8,765 bases of DNA from Chloroflexota bacterium (GTDB lineage Bacteria; Chloroflexota; Anaerolineae; CG2-30-64-16): contig JAKPQT010000367.1 of assembly GCA_029555885.1 (NCBI GenBank), forward strand, positions 1 through 8,765. Direction: 5' to 3'. Below are positions 1 to 6,342 of this stretch, in pieces. Positions within the stretch are counted from its first letter, which is position 1; each line of letters begins with the position of its first letter. A model generated the notes under the pieces. The model did no database searches. It saw only the letters and a list, made by a program, of their open reading frames with translations, and was not told where the DNA came from. The position numbers and the translations under genes are program-made.

Positions 1-487
1 TGATCTGCGGCACGACGCCGGACGCCTGCGTGTTGCGGAGGAAGATATCGGCGTAGCCGCCCAGGCTCATCACGCCTTCCTGGATGCGCGCGCCGCCGGA
101 GTCGTTCAGCCCGATGATCGGCGCGCCGTTCTTCATGGCGAGCTCCATGACCTTGCAGATTTTCTCGGCCTGCGCCTCGCCCAGGGAGCCGCCCAACACA
201 GTGAAATCCTGCGAGAAGACATAGACGAGGCGGCGGTCGATCGTGCCGTACCCCGTCACGACGCCATCACCGAGATATTGTTGCTCGGCCATACCGAAGT
301 CCGTGGACCGGTGGGTCACGAAGCGATCCAGTTCCGTGAAGCTGCCCTTGTCCAGCAGCAACTCGACGCGCTCGCGCGCGGTGAGCTTGCCCTTGGCATG
401 CTGCTGCTTGATGCGTTCTTCGCCCCCGCCCAGGCCGGAACGGTATTTCATCTCGCGCAGGCGGTCGATCCCGTCTTGATGCGACAT
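1..487 (-). CDS. pccB: Acyl-CoA carboxylase, carboxyltransferase beta subunit (PccB/MmdA type), C-terminal part outside window
   Basis: Only the first 162 residues are inside the window; members of the family are usually a little over 500 residues. The family transfers the carboxyl group between carboxybiotin and an acyl-CoA such as propionyl-CoA, as part of a cytoplasmic biotin-dependent complex. The visible part has the family's N-terminal layout: a charged helical start with GKLTARERV near residues 35-43, FTELDRFV near 53-60, the [11 protein letters not shown] strand, [14 protein letters not shown], and the acyl-CoA-site segment [12 protein letters not shown] followed by [20 protein letters not shown] at the window edge. 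The ATG at 485-487 has a GGGAG Shine-Dalgarno sequence 5 nt upstream (493-497). It lies 47 nt after the DUF1461 gene on the same strand. Propionyl-CoA carboxylase, a related acyl-CoA carboxylase and methylmalonyl-CoA decarboxylase alpha cannot be told apart from this fragment, so the symbol is only a family label. Confidence 0.93.
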   Translation of the reverse strand, partial: MSHQDGIDRLREMKYRSGLGGGEERIKQQHAKGKLTARERVELLLDKGSFTELDRFVTHRSTDFGMAEQQYLGDGVVTGYGTIDRRLVYVFSQDFTVLGGSLGEAQAEKICKVMELAMKNGAPIIGLNDSGGARIQEGVMSLGGYADIFLRNTQASGVVPQI

Positions 488-511
488 GCTAACTCCCGAA
501 TCATAATATCA

Positions 512-540
512 TTAGGCGGGCACAAGGCCCGCCCCTACAG
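512..540. repeat. GC-rich hairpin repeat overlapping the stop of the DUF1461 gene
   Basis: GGCGGGC (515-521) and GCCCGCC (527-533) form a perfect 7-bp stem around the loop ACAAG, followed by CCTACAG. Read on the minus strand this is GTAGGGGCGGG, then CTTGT, then CCCGCC. I recognise it as a type of dispersed intergenic repeat common in Chloroflexota and some Cyanobacteria genomes; that is recollection, not a search. The TAG stop of the upstream gene (535-537) is inside the repeat. No U-tract follows on the minus strand, so it is at best a weak terminator or an RNA-stability element. Confidence 0.6.
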
Positions 541-1236
541 TGGCCGCCTTCGTTGCGACCGCCCCAGCACGAACCCCACGAGCGTAACGATAATCCCCGC
601 AACCAACGCGCCGCCGACGAGCAGCACCCCCGCATCGAACCAGAACCGGTCGGGGAAGAGCCGGATGAGCGAGTCGCTCCAATCGAACGTCCAGGTGCCG
701 GGCGGGAAGAAGACGTCGTGAAACATGACGAAAAAAGTGTTCCACGCCAGCAGCACGAAAAGAATCAACAGCACCAGCAGGCCGGTCGTCAGCAGCCCGC
801 CGCCGAACAGCGCGGCATAGCCCTCGGCCCGCGTCTCGCGCCGCGCCAGCAGCACGATGAGGCTGGCCGCGAGGACCAATCCTGCACCCAACAGCACGCG
901 CCACATGATGTCGGTCAGCCGCTTGACGTCGATCATGTGCCGGATTTCGTCGGTCGTGAACAGCAGCCGGTCCGTCCCCGGGATGCGCAGCTCCTGCAGC
1001 ATGGTGATGGCGACATCCGGCGGGTCGGGATGGTTGAGATAGTTGATATTTACCAGCGCCAGTTCCAGCCGCTCCTCGGCGGTGAAGCCGTAGCGGTCCG
1101 GCGGGAAGTCCGGCTTGGCATACTCGAAGCGCGGATACCAGGTGTTGACCATCACCCGCGCAGCGAGCAGGATGATGACTACGGGCATCAGCAGGACGAT
1201 GAGCCAGCGCAGGAAGGTGATGAGCGCGTTTTTCAA
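535..1236 (-). CDS. DUF1461 / TIGR01906-type integral membrane protein, Lit-like (putative lipoprotein intramolecular transacylase)
   Basis: A 233-residue protein with four predicted membrane segments at about residues 7-29, 113-131, 143-166 and 202-224, and an extracytoplasmic loop of about 80 residues after the first. The loop ends in TTDEIRHMIDVKRL (His100). The stretch from about residue 169 contains FHDVFFPPGTW (His173), then DSLIRLFPDRFWFD. This matches DUF1461. Characterised members (Lit of Enterococcus and Bacillus) move an acyl chain on the lipoprotein N-terminal cysteine to make lyso-form lipoproteins and use two conserved histidines; the 73-residue spacing here is close to that reported for Lit. 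The start is TTG at 1234-1236, chosen because AAGGAG (1245-1250) lies 8 nt upstream and no ATG or GTG is better placed. Lit activity is inferred; membership of the family is the firmer call. Confidence 0.85.
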   Translation of the reverse strand: MKNALITFLRWLIVLLMPVVIILLAARVMVNTWYPRFEYAKPDFPPDRYGFTAEERLELALVNINYLNHPDPPDVAITMLQELRIPGTDRLLFTTDEIRHMIDVKRLTDIMWRVLLGAGLVLAASLIVLLARRETRAEGYAALFGGGLLTTGLLVLLILFVLLAWNTFFVMFHDVFFPPGTWTFDWSDSLIRLFPDRFWFDAGVLLVGGALVAGIIVTLVGFVLGRSQRRRPL

Positions 1237-1257
1237 ATGACGAACTCCTTGGATCTG

Positions 1258-1356
1258 ACGAGTAACGAGTAAAGAGTAACGAGTAATAGCAAACTATCTT
1301 CTATCCCTTACTCGTCACTTATTACTTGTTACTCCTTACTCATTCCTAATTCGTCT
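1258..1356. repeat. Inverted array of 7-bp units (ACGAGTA / TTACTCG)
   Basis: The left arm is four head-to-tail heptamers (1258-1285): ACGAGTA, ACGAGTA, AAGAGTA, ACGAGTA. The right arm runs from 1308 with the complementary heptamers TTACTCG, TCACTTA, TTACTTG, TTACTCC, TTACTCA and then decays (TTCCTAA, TTCGTCT) into the stop codon of the hydrolase gene. Positions 1258-1286 pair with 1308-1336: 24 of 29 positions are complementary and two more form G-U pairs in the minus-strand RNA, leaving a loop of 21 nt. It fills the gap between the alpha/beta hydrolase and DUF1461 genes and leaves the latter's Shine-Dalgarno sequence (1245-1250) outside the stem. Confidence 0.85.
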
Positions 1357-2366
1357 CACAGCCACCGGTCGAACCAGGCCAGCGTCCGCCGGATGTATTC
1401 TTCCGGCATGACTTCCAGTGCCTCCAGGTGATCGGCGCCGGGCACAACCCATAGCTCGCAGCGCTCCGGTTGCTGCGGATCCTGGATGAGCGCGTAGGCC
1501 TGCTCGCTCTGCCAGACGGGCACCGTCCGGTCGGCCTGGCCGTGGATGAGCTGCACCGGCATCCACACATGCGCGTCGGCCAGCAGCCGCAGCAGTTCCC
1601 GGTTCCCGAGCTGGCGCATGACCGGCTGCACTGCCAGGTACAGGGGACGCTGCAACACGCCGGAGTAGAGCCCCTCGCTGTGGATGGGCGGGCTGTCCAG
1701 CACCATTGCGTCAAAGCCGCCGCCGGCCGGTCGCGCGGCCAGCGCCAGGCCCAACGCGGCGCCGAACGAGTGACCCCACAGACCCACCCAAAGCTGATCG
1801 TGCGTGTCGCGCAGCCACTTGGCCCAGCCCCACAGGTCTGCGACGGGCTTGACGCCAGTCACATCCCATGCGCCGCCAGAGCGACCGTGCCCGCGCGCGT
1901 CGACGAGCAGGAAGTTGAACCCCTGGGCCAGCCCGGCGCGCACCAGCGGCCAGGCAAACAGCGGCTCCCGGTCCTCCGTGCCGAACAACCTGAGATTGGG
2001 CAGTTGGATATCCGGCGCGGTCATGCCGGGGGCATGAATCCCGGGCAGGTTGACGGGCTTGCGCTCGTAAAGCGCTTTGCGGGCCAGGATGACGCCGGCG
2101 CTGCCGTTGAACCCATGATGATGAACGATGGTGCGATCATGGGGTCGGCCGTTCGGGCCGGCTGCGCCAGGGAACCAGACCGCATGCAACAGCGCGCCGT
2201 CCTGCGCGGTCAGGTTGACGTCCTGCCCGCGCTCCGCCAGGTCGGGCGGCAGATCCGCGACGACGCGCTGCGGATGATTGAAATAGTAGGCTGCCCCGCC
2301 TGCAATCAGTGCTCCGCTCACCGCCTGCACCAGCAGGCCGCGCGAGAGTAAAAGACTAATCCCCAT
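1356..2366 (-). CDS. Membrane-anchored alpha/beta hydrolase
   Basis: A 336-residue serine hydrolase of the alpha/beta fold; the substrate cannot be read from the sequence. A hydrophobic segment at residues 5-27 looks like an N-terminal membrane anchor or uncleaved signal, so the catalytic domain is probably outside the cytoplasm. An oxyanion-type HHHGFNG lies at 82-88, the DARGHG motif at 156-161, the nucleophile elbow GHSFG at 198-202 (Ser200), the acid in HGQADRTVP (Asp279) and the histidine in GADHLEAL (His313): a complete triad in the right order. The final strand-helix ends with FDRWL, as is usual in esterase/acyl-peptidase-like members. ATG 2364-2366 is the first possible start because an in-frame TGA is three codons upstream. 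Its Shine-Dalgarno sequence is weak (GAG). It lies 68 nt downstream of the dehydrogenase gene and is probably co-transcribed. Confidence 0.88.
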   Translation of the reverse strand: MGISLLLSRGLLVQAVSGALIAGGAAYYFNHPQRVVADLPPDLAERGQDVNLTAQDGALLHAVWFPGAAGPNGRPHDRTIVHHHGFNGSAGVILARKALYERKPVNLPGIHAPGMTAPDIQLPNLRLFGTEDREPLFAWPLVRAGLAQGFNFLLVDARGHGRSGGAWDVTGVKPVADLWGWAKWLRDTHDQLWVGLWGHSFGAALGLALAARPAGGGFDAMVLDSPPIHSEGLYSGVLQRPLYLAVQPVMRQLGNRELLRLLADAHVWMPVQLIHGQADRTVPVWQSEQAYALIQDPQQPERCELWVVPGADHLEALEVMPEEYIRRTLAWFDRWL

Positions 2367-2384
2367 GATAACTCATATGCATAA

Positions 2385-2412
2385 CCGCCGACCATTCATT
2401 CAGTCGCGGCGG
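2385..2412. repeat. Imperfect hairpin between the dehydrogenase and hydrolase genes
   Basis: CCGCCGAC (2385-2392) is complementary to the later GTCG...GCGG (2403-2412) with a two-base bulge and the loop CATTCATTCA. No U-tract follows on the minus strand, so it is not a convincing terminator. It may be a processing or stability element, or chance. Confidence 0.3.
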
Positions 2413-2434
2413 AACGCAACTTTGCGCACGATAG

Positions 2435-3472
2435 CTATCCAACCTGCACCAGGATTTTGCCGAATCCGGCCCCGTCCAGCATACGCTGCAGCGCGGCAGG
2501 GTATTCTGCCAGCGGATAGATCGAGTCGATGACGGGCGTCAACCGGCTCGCCCAAACCTGTGCCATAACCTGCTCGAAGTCCGCCTGGGTGCCCATCGTG
2601 CTGCCGATGATGCTGAGGTGTTTGCCGAACATCAGGCTGACCGGAACCGCGGCCTCATAGCCGGTCGTGCCGCCGACGGTCAGCAGCCGGCCGCCCTTCG
2701 CCAGCGCACGCAAGCTGGAGCCCCAGGTGGCCGGGCCCACGTTGTCCACGACCACGTCCACCCCGCGCTTGCCTGTCGCGGCCCAGACCGCACGGCTCCA
2801 GTTCGGCTCCGCCTGCCGGTCCACGGTCCACTCTGCACCGAGGTCACGGGCTTTCGCCGCCTTCTCTGCATTAGCGGCGACCACGTAGACCTGCGCACCG
2901 GCCAGCCGGGCAATCTGGATGGCCATGCTGTTGACGCCGCCGCCTGCACCCACCACGAGCACGGTCTCCCCCGCGCGCAGCTTGCCGGCGCCGATCAGCA
3001 TGTGCCAGGCCGTCACCCCGACTAAGGGCGCGGCGGCCGCGGCGTCATCGCCATAGCCGTCGGGGATCGCGATCAGGTTGCGCGCGGGCACGCGCACGAA
3101 CTCCGCGTAGGCTCCCGCGCTGTGCTCGCCCAGGATGGCAAAGGAGTCGCAGCGGTTATGGCAACCCGCGGTGCACTGCGCGCAGTGCCCGCACCAGAGG
3201 GTCGGGTTGGCAACCACGCGCTGGCCCGCGCGCCAGCCCGTCACATCCGCACCGAGCGCAGCGACTATGCCGCTGAAGTCGGAGCCGAGGATATGGGGGA
3301 AGGCCAAGTCCAGCCCCTTCCAGCCGGTCCGCACGAAGTCATCCAGCCGGTTCAGCGCGGCGTAGCGCACCTGCACCAGCACTTCGTCCGCCGCGGGCTG
3401 CGGGACGGGAATGTCCTTACGGTATTCCAGCACCTCCGGCCCGCCGTGGTGATAAAAGACAACCGCACGCAT
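2435..3472 (-). CDS. Medium-chain dehydrogenase/reductase (zinc-binding alcohol dehydrogenase/quinone oxidoreductase family)
   Basis: A 345-residue NAD(P)H-dependent oxidoreductase of the MDR superfamily, normal length. It has the N-terminal GroES-like domain (residues 1-~150), then the Rossmann dinucleotide fold with VLVVGAGGGVNSMAIQIA at about 171-188, and the DVVVDNVG strand near 239-246. The structural zinc lobe is present: Cys94, Cys97, Cys100 and Cys108 in CGHCAQCTAGCHNRC, with an extra Cys104. The usual catalytic zinc ligands are not: the Cys that normally precedes a GxxD is Asn41 in ALNRLDDF, and the GHE position reads GSD (63-65). It therefore looks like a reductase that keeps only the structural metal; substrate unknown. 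The start ATG has AGAGG 7 nt upstream (3480-3484). It follows the PIG-L gene after 62 nt. Confidence 0.92.
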   Translation of the reverse strand: MRAVVFYHHGGPEVLEYRKDIPVPQPAADEVLVQVRYAALNRLDDFVRTGWKGLDLAFPHILGSDFSGIVAALGADVTGWRAGQRVVANPTLWCGHCAQCTAGCHNRCDSFAILGEHSAGAYAEFVRVPARNLIAIPDGYGDDAAAAAPLVGVTAWHMLIGAGKLRAGETVLVVGAGGGVNSMAIQIARLAGAQVYVVAANAEKAAKARDLGAEWTVDRQAEPNWSRAVWAATGKRGVDVVVDNVGPATWGSSLRALAKGGRLLTVGGTTGYEAAVPVSLMFGKHLSIIGSTMGTQADFEQVMAQVWASRLTPVIDSIYPLAEYPAALQRMLDGAGFGKILVQVG

Positions 3473-3496
3473 GGTTATGCCTCTCGCTTAACGCAT

Positions 3497-3517
3497 GGGG
3501 TGGCTCAACCTCACCCC
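3497..3517. repeat. Short inverted repeat, possible decayed intergenic repeat
   Basis: GGGGTG (3497-3502) and CACCCC (3512-3517) flank a 9-nt spacer in the gap between the PIG-L and dehydrogenase genes. The AACCTCACCCCGGCCC part resembles a CTCACCCC-type intergenic repeat that I recall from Chloroflexota genomes. No U-tract is present. Confidence 0.3.
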
Positions 3518-3534
3518 GGCCCTAAGAGTGCAGC

Positions 3535-4263
3535 TCAGGACAGCTCTGCAAATAAATCGCCGCAGCCGGGCGGCGGCTGCCAGCCATCGGCTGCCCAGCC
3601 CAGCAGATAATGCTCCGCGACGATGCTGCCCTCCGGTAGAGATAGAATCTGCGCGGTATCCGCACTCTGCGAGCGGTGACAGGCCAGCGCGACCCGTTTG
3701 ACTTGTTCGAAGGCGCTGATGTCCACGGTCACCTCGACGGCGTCGGGCGAAACGCACGCGAACCTCGCGCCCTCCGGATTCGCCAGCTCCTGGCAGGTGA
3801 CGACCTGGTAGAACAGCCGCCGCACCCCCAGGTGATCCGACGCAGCCCGAATGGCACCCACAACCGCACGATGCACCGCGATATGGTCCGGGTGATACGT
3901 GATGCCGTGCTCGTCGAAGGTGACGATGACTTCTGGTCGCAGCGCATCGATCAACCCGCCGAGCTGCGCGGTCAACGCCGGCAGGTTCCACGCAGCCGCT
4001 CCGCCGTCCGGATAGTCCAGCAGGTACAGCTCGCTCAGCCCGATGAGTTGAGCCGAGCAGCGCAGTTCATCGCTCCGCAGCTCGGCCAGAGCCGCGGCAG
4101 AGTCGGCGAGCCCGCCCGTCTGCCCGGCCTCCCCGCGCGTGACGCAGACCAGCGCGGTGCGTATGCCTTCCGCGCCGTAGCGCGCCAGCGTCCCTGACGT
4201 GCCAAACGCTTCATCGTCAGGATGCGCTGTGACGACGAGCAGGGTCATGGGGTTGCCGGTCAT
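3535..4263 (-). CDS. PIG-L family zinc-dependent N-deacetylase (GlcNAc-PI de-N-acetylase / LmbE-like)
   Basis: A 242-residue protein of the PF02585 family, whose members remove N-acetyl groups from GlcNAc-type sugars (GlcNAc-inositol, bacillithiol or mycothiol precursors, other glycosides). The metal motif AHPDDE is at residues 13-18. By analogy with MshB, His14 and Asp17 bind zinc and Asp16 is the general base. The second motif HPDH at 124-127 supplies the third ligand (His127), and VTRGEAG at 41-47 is the usual family loop. The ATG (4261-4263) shares ATGA with the stop of the MTHFR gene, which suggests translational coupling; AGGAAG lies 10 nt upstream. Met6 is an alternative start but lacks a Shine-Dalgarno sequence. 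Which acetylated sugar it acts on cannot be decided; no other thiol-biosynthesis gene is in the window. Confidence 0.92.
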   Translation of the reverse strand: MTGNPMTLLVVTAHPDDEAFGTSGTLARYGAEGIRTALVCVTRGEAGQTGGLADSAAALAELRSDELRCSAQLIGLSELYLLDYPDGGAAAWNLPALTAQLGGLIDALRPEVIVTFDEHGITYHPDHIAVHRAVVGAIRAASDHLGVRRLFYQVVTCQELANPEGARFACVSPDAVEVTVDISAFEQVKRVALACHRSQSADTAQILSLPEGSIVAEHYLLGWAADGWQPPPGCGDLFAELS

Positions 4264-6209
4264 TTGCTGTCTTCTTCCTGCGCTCTGTCTTCGATGCGCT
4301 GCACGACCTGGAGTACTTCGCAGGCCACCTCATAGCGGCCAAAGCTGGGCATCAGGTAAACGCCCTGGACCTTCGGCCGCGCCATCAGTTCCAGCAGCAG
4401 TTCCTGAGCCATCTTCACGCCCTCGCGGCGGCCCTCTGCGCCTGCCCGTTCCATGCGCGCCAGCGCATCTTCGCTCAACGTGATGCCCGGAACCTCATTG
4501 TGCAGGAAGCTGGCATGGCGGTGGCTCTGGAGGGGGAGGATGCCGATGAGCACCGGCACCGGGAATGGGCCGTGGCGCTGCTCGTACAGGTCATAGAAGC
4601 GCTGCCAGACCAGGGGATCGAAGATGGGCTGCGTCATAGTGAGATGCGCGCCCGCGGACACCTTCTTGTGGAACCGGTCGACCTCTTGCGCCAGGTCGGG
4701 CTTGGTGGGATCACACGCCACCGCTATCGTGAAGGCGCTCCGGCTGCCGAACGGCTTGCCCGCCCGGTCCAGGCCGCGGTTGAACCCATCGATGATGCGC
4801 ACCAGCCCAACCGAATCCACATCGTAGACCGGCGTGCTGTCCGGCTGGTCGCCCAGGCTGGGCGGGTCGCCGGTGAGCGCGATGATGTTGCGGATGCCCA
4901 GCGCGTGCGCGCCGATCAGGTCGGCCTGCAGGCCGGTCAGCGACCGATCGCGGGTGGTGAAGTGGAGAATGGTTTCGATGCCCACCTGCTGCTGAATGAG
5001 CACGCACAGGGCCAGCGCGCCCATGCGCACGCGCGCCATGGGGCTATCCGCCACGTTGACCGCATCCGCGCCGTACCGCTGCGCGATAGCCGCGCCTTCG
5101 AGCATCTTCGCTGCGCTGAACCCGCGCGGCGGATCCACTTCGACGCTCACGACGAACTTGCCCTCGCGCAGCTTGCGCAGCAGCCCCGTGACCGGCGGCC
5201 CGGCGTCCGCGTCCTCGGTCCCTATCGCGAGCAGGGCCACGCTCTCCACCGGCTGGACGCGCACCATCGGCAGCGGGCTTAGCTCGGCCACGGCCCGCTG
5301 GTCCGCAGGCTGCAACCCGCTGTCCGCGACGCGGTCCAGCGCGGCGCGCATGGCCGCAATGTGGGCCGGGGTCGTGCCGCAGCAGCCGCCCAGGAGGGTT
5401 GCGCCCGCGGCCAGGAACTGCGGCACGCGCTCAGCGAAATAGGGCGGCGCGGTGGGATAGGCCATGCGGTCGCCCGCGTGGAACGGCAGCCCGGCGTTCG
5501 GCATGGCCGACAGGAGGAGGTCAGGCTCCGCGGCGCGCATCTGCGCGACGAACTCGAGGATGCGCGCGGGGCCGAGCGAGCAGTTGACGCCCGCCACATC
5601 GACGCCCGCCTGGGCCAGCCGGTGGGCGACCTCCGCCGGGCCGGCGCCCTCGATGGTCAGCCCATCGTTGCCGAAGGTGATTTCGGCCACCACCGGCAGG
5701 TCGGTCTCGGCGCGGGCCGTCTCCACCGCCAGCGCCAGCTCCGCGAGGTCGGAGAAAGTCTCCAAGATGAGCAGGTCGGCCCCGGCTTCCCAGAGCACGT
5801 CGATCTGCTCGCGGAAGGCCTCCGTTGCGGCCGTAGGCTGCAACACCCCGCTCCGCCGGACGCGCTTGCCGAGCGGCCCCACCGAGCCTGCAATCCACGC
5901 GGCCGCGCCGCTGATTTCGCGTGCCTCGCGCGCCAGCTTCACCCCGCGGAAGTTGATGTCCCGCATCTTGTCGTCCAGGTTGCACTCGCTCAGCTTGATG
6001 CGGCTGGCCGCGAAAGTGTTCGTCTGGATGACTTCAGCGCCCGCCTTGATGTAGGCCAGATGGATTTCGCGCACCCAGTCCGGCTGCGTGAGGTTCAGCT
6101 CTTCGACGCACTGCTCGAACGCAGCCCCGCGCGCGTGCAGCAGCGTGCCCATTGCACCGTCCGCCAGCAGCGGGCCGCGGCGTAAACGCTCCAGGAATGG
6201 GTGGACCAT
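4260..6209 (-). CDS. yitJ: Bifunctional homocysteine S-methyltransferase / 5,10-methylenetetrahydrofolate reductase
   Basis: A 649-residue fusion like Bacillus YitJ. Residues 1 to about 295 are a zinc homocysteine methyltransferase domain: DGAMGT near 17-22, TNTF at 63-66, ETFSD at 150-154, and zinc cysteines in GVNCS (Cys210) and GGCCGT (Cys276, Cys277). After a linker, residues from about 350 form a MetF-type flavoprotein that reduces methylene-THF to methyl-[11 protein letters not shown] (Glu357, the counterpart of the E. coli catalytic Glu28), [20 protein letters not shown] (Asp448, counterpart of Asp120), and TQPIFDP. The fusion would couple making methyl-THF to methionine synthesis in the cytoplasm. 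I chose ATG 6207-6209 because GGGAAG (6217-6222) lies 7 nt upstream; the longer GTG start at 6233 has no Shine-Dalgarno sequence and would lie only a few bases from the predicted transcription start. It is first in the minus-strand operon. Confidence 0.94.
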   Translation of the reverse strand: MVHPFLERLRRGPLLADGAMGTLLHARGAAFEQCVEELNLTQPDWVREIHLAYIKAGAEVIQTNTFAASRIKLSECNLDDKMRDINFRGVKLAREAREISGAAAWIAGSVGPLGKRVRRSGVLQPTAATEAFREQIDVLWEAGADLLILETFSDLAELALAVETARAETDLPVVAEITFGNDGLTIEGAGPAEVAHRLAQAGVDVAGVNCSLGPARILEFVAQMRAAEPDLLLSAMPNAGLPFHAGDRMAYPTAPPYFAERVPQFLAAGATLLGGCCGTTPAHIAAMRAALDRVADSGLQPADQRAVAELSPLPMVRVQPVESVALLAIGTEDADAGPPVTGLLRKLREGKFVVSVEVDPPRGFSAAKMLEGAAIAQRYGADAVNVADSPMARVRMGALALCVLIQQQVGIETILHFTTRDRSLTGLQADLIGAHALGIRNIIALTGDPPSLGDQPDSTPVYDVDSVGLVRIIDGFNRGLDRAGKPFGSRSAFTIAVACDPTKPDLAQEVDRFHKKVSAGAHLTMTQPIFDPLVWQRFYDLYEQRHGPFPVPVLIGILPLQSHRHASFLHNEVPGITLSEDALARMERAGAEGRREGVKMAQELLLELMARPKVQGVYLMPSFGRYEVACEVLQVVQRIEDRAQEEDSK

Positions 6210-6244
6210 GTGATTGCTTCCCTTTATGTTCACGAATGGCGCAG

Positions 6245-6274
6245 ATTATAGCATGGGCGGGCGCGGCGCAGCAA
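6245..6274 (-). promoter_or_regulatory. Sigma-70-type promoter for the MTHFR operon (divergent, leftward)
   Basis: On the minus strand, TGCTATAAT is an extended -10: TATAAT is at 6245-6250 with TG upstream. An 18-nt spacer separates it from TTGCTG (6269-6274) as a weak -35. The predicted start is near 6238, giving a leader of about 29 nt to the ATG at 6209. Confidence 0.7.
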
Positions 6275-6303
6275 TTGCCAGCCGCGGAGATAGGTGCTAT
6301 AAT
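6275..6303 (+). promoter_or_regulatory. Sigma-70-type promoter for the TPR protein gene (divergent, rightward)
   Basis: TTGCCA (6275-6280, five of six matches to the consensus), a 17-nt spacer, and TATAAT (6298-6303) preceded by TGC to give an extended -10. The predicted start is near 6310, leaving about 33 nt before ATG 6343. The core TGCTATAATC is identical to that of the facing promoter. The two -35 boxes abut at the centre of the palindrome GCAATTGC (6271-6278). Confidence 0.75.
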
Positions 6304-6342
6304 CCGCAAACGCCAATCTCGCTGACATCCTCGGAGGTCGCC

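Noticed and set aside
512..904. Minus-strand frame ending in GAGLVPA
   Set aside because: It is a frame-shifted reading of the DUF1461 gene running into the hairpin repeat. A GAGLVPA-type tail is what this repeat yields when translated in that frame.
1258..1356. CRISPR-like array at the heptamer repeats
   Set aside because: The units are 7 bp, adjacent without spacers, and inverted between arms, and no cas gene is present.
553..2351. Plus-strand open frames opposite the DUF1461 and hydrolase genes (553-1272, 1470-2351)
   Set aside because: They have the same antisense character and no recognisable domain, while the minus-strand proteins show clear family motifs.
4500..6185. Long open frames on the plus strand opposite the MTHFR gene (4500-5282, 5361-6185)
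   Set aside because: They lie opposite a well-supported conserved gene, have low-complexity Arg/Gln/Ala-rich translations with no domains, and lack convincing ribosome binding sites. They are a product of high GC content.
6210..6233. GTG start adding eight residues to the MTHFR protein
   Set aside because: It would lie about 5 nt from the predicted transcription start with no ribosome binding site, and the extra codons include the Shine-Dalgarno sequence of the ATG at 6209.
6214..6342. N-terminal extension of the TPR protein from ATG 6214
   Set aside because: The extension covers the MTHFR gene's ribosome binding site and both divergent promoters, and it has no Shine-Dalgarno sequence. ATG 6343 has GGAGG 5 nt upstream and begins directly with a signal-like sequence.
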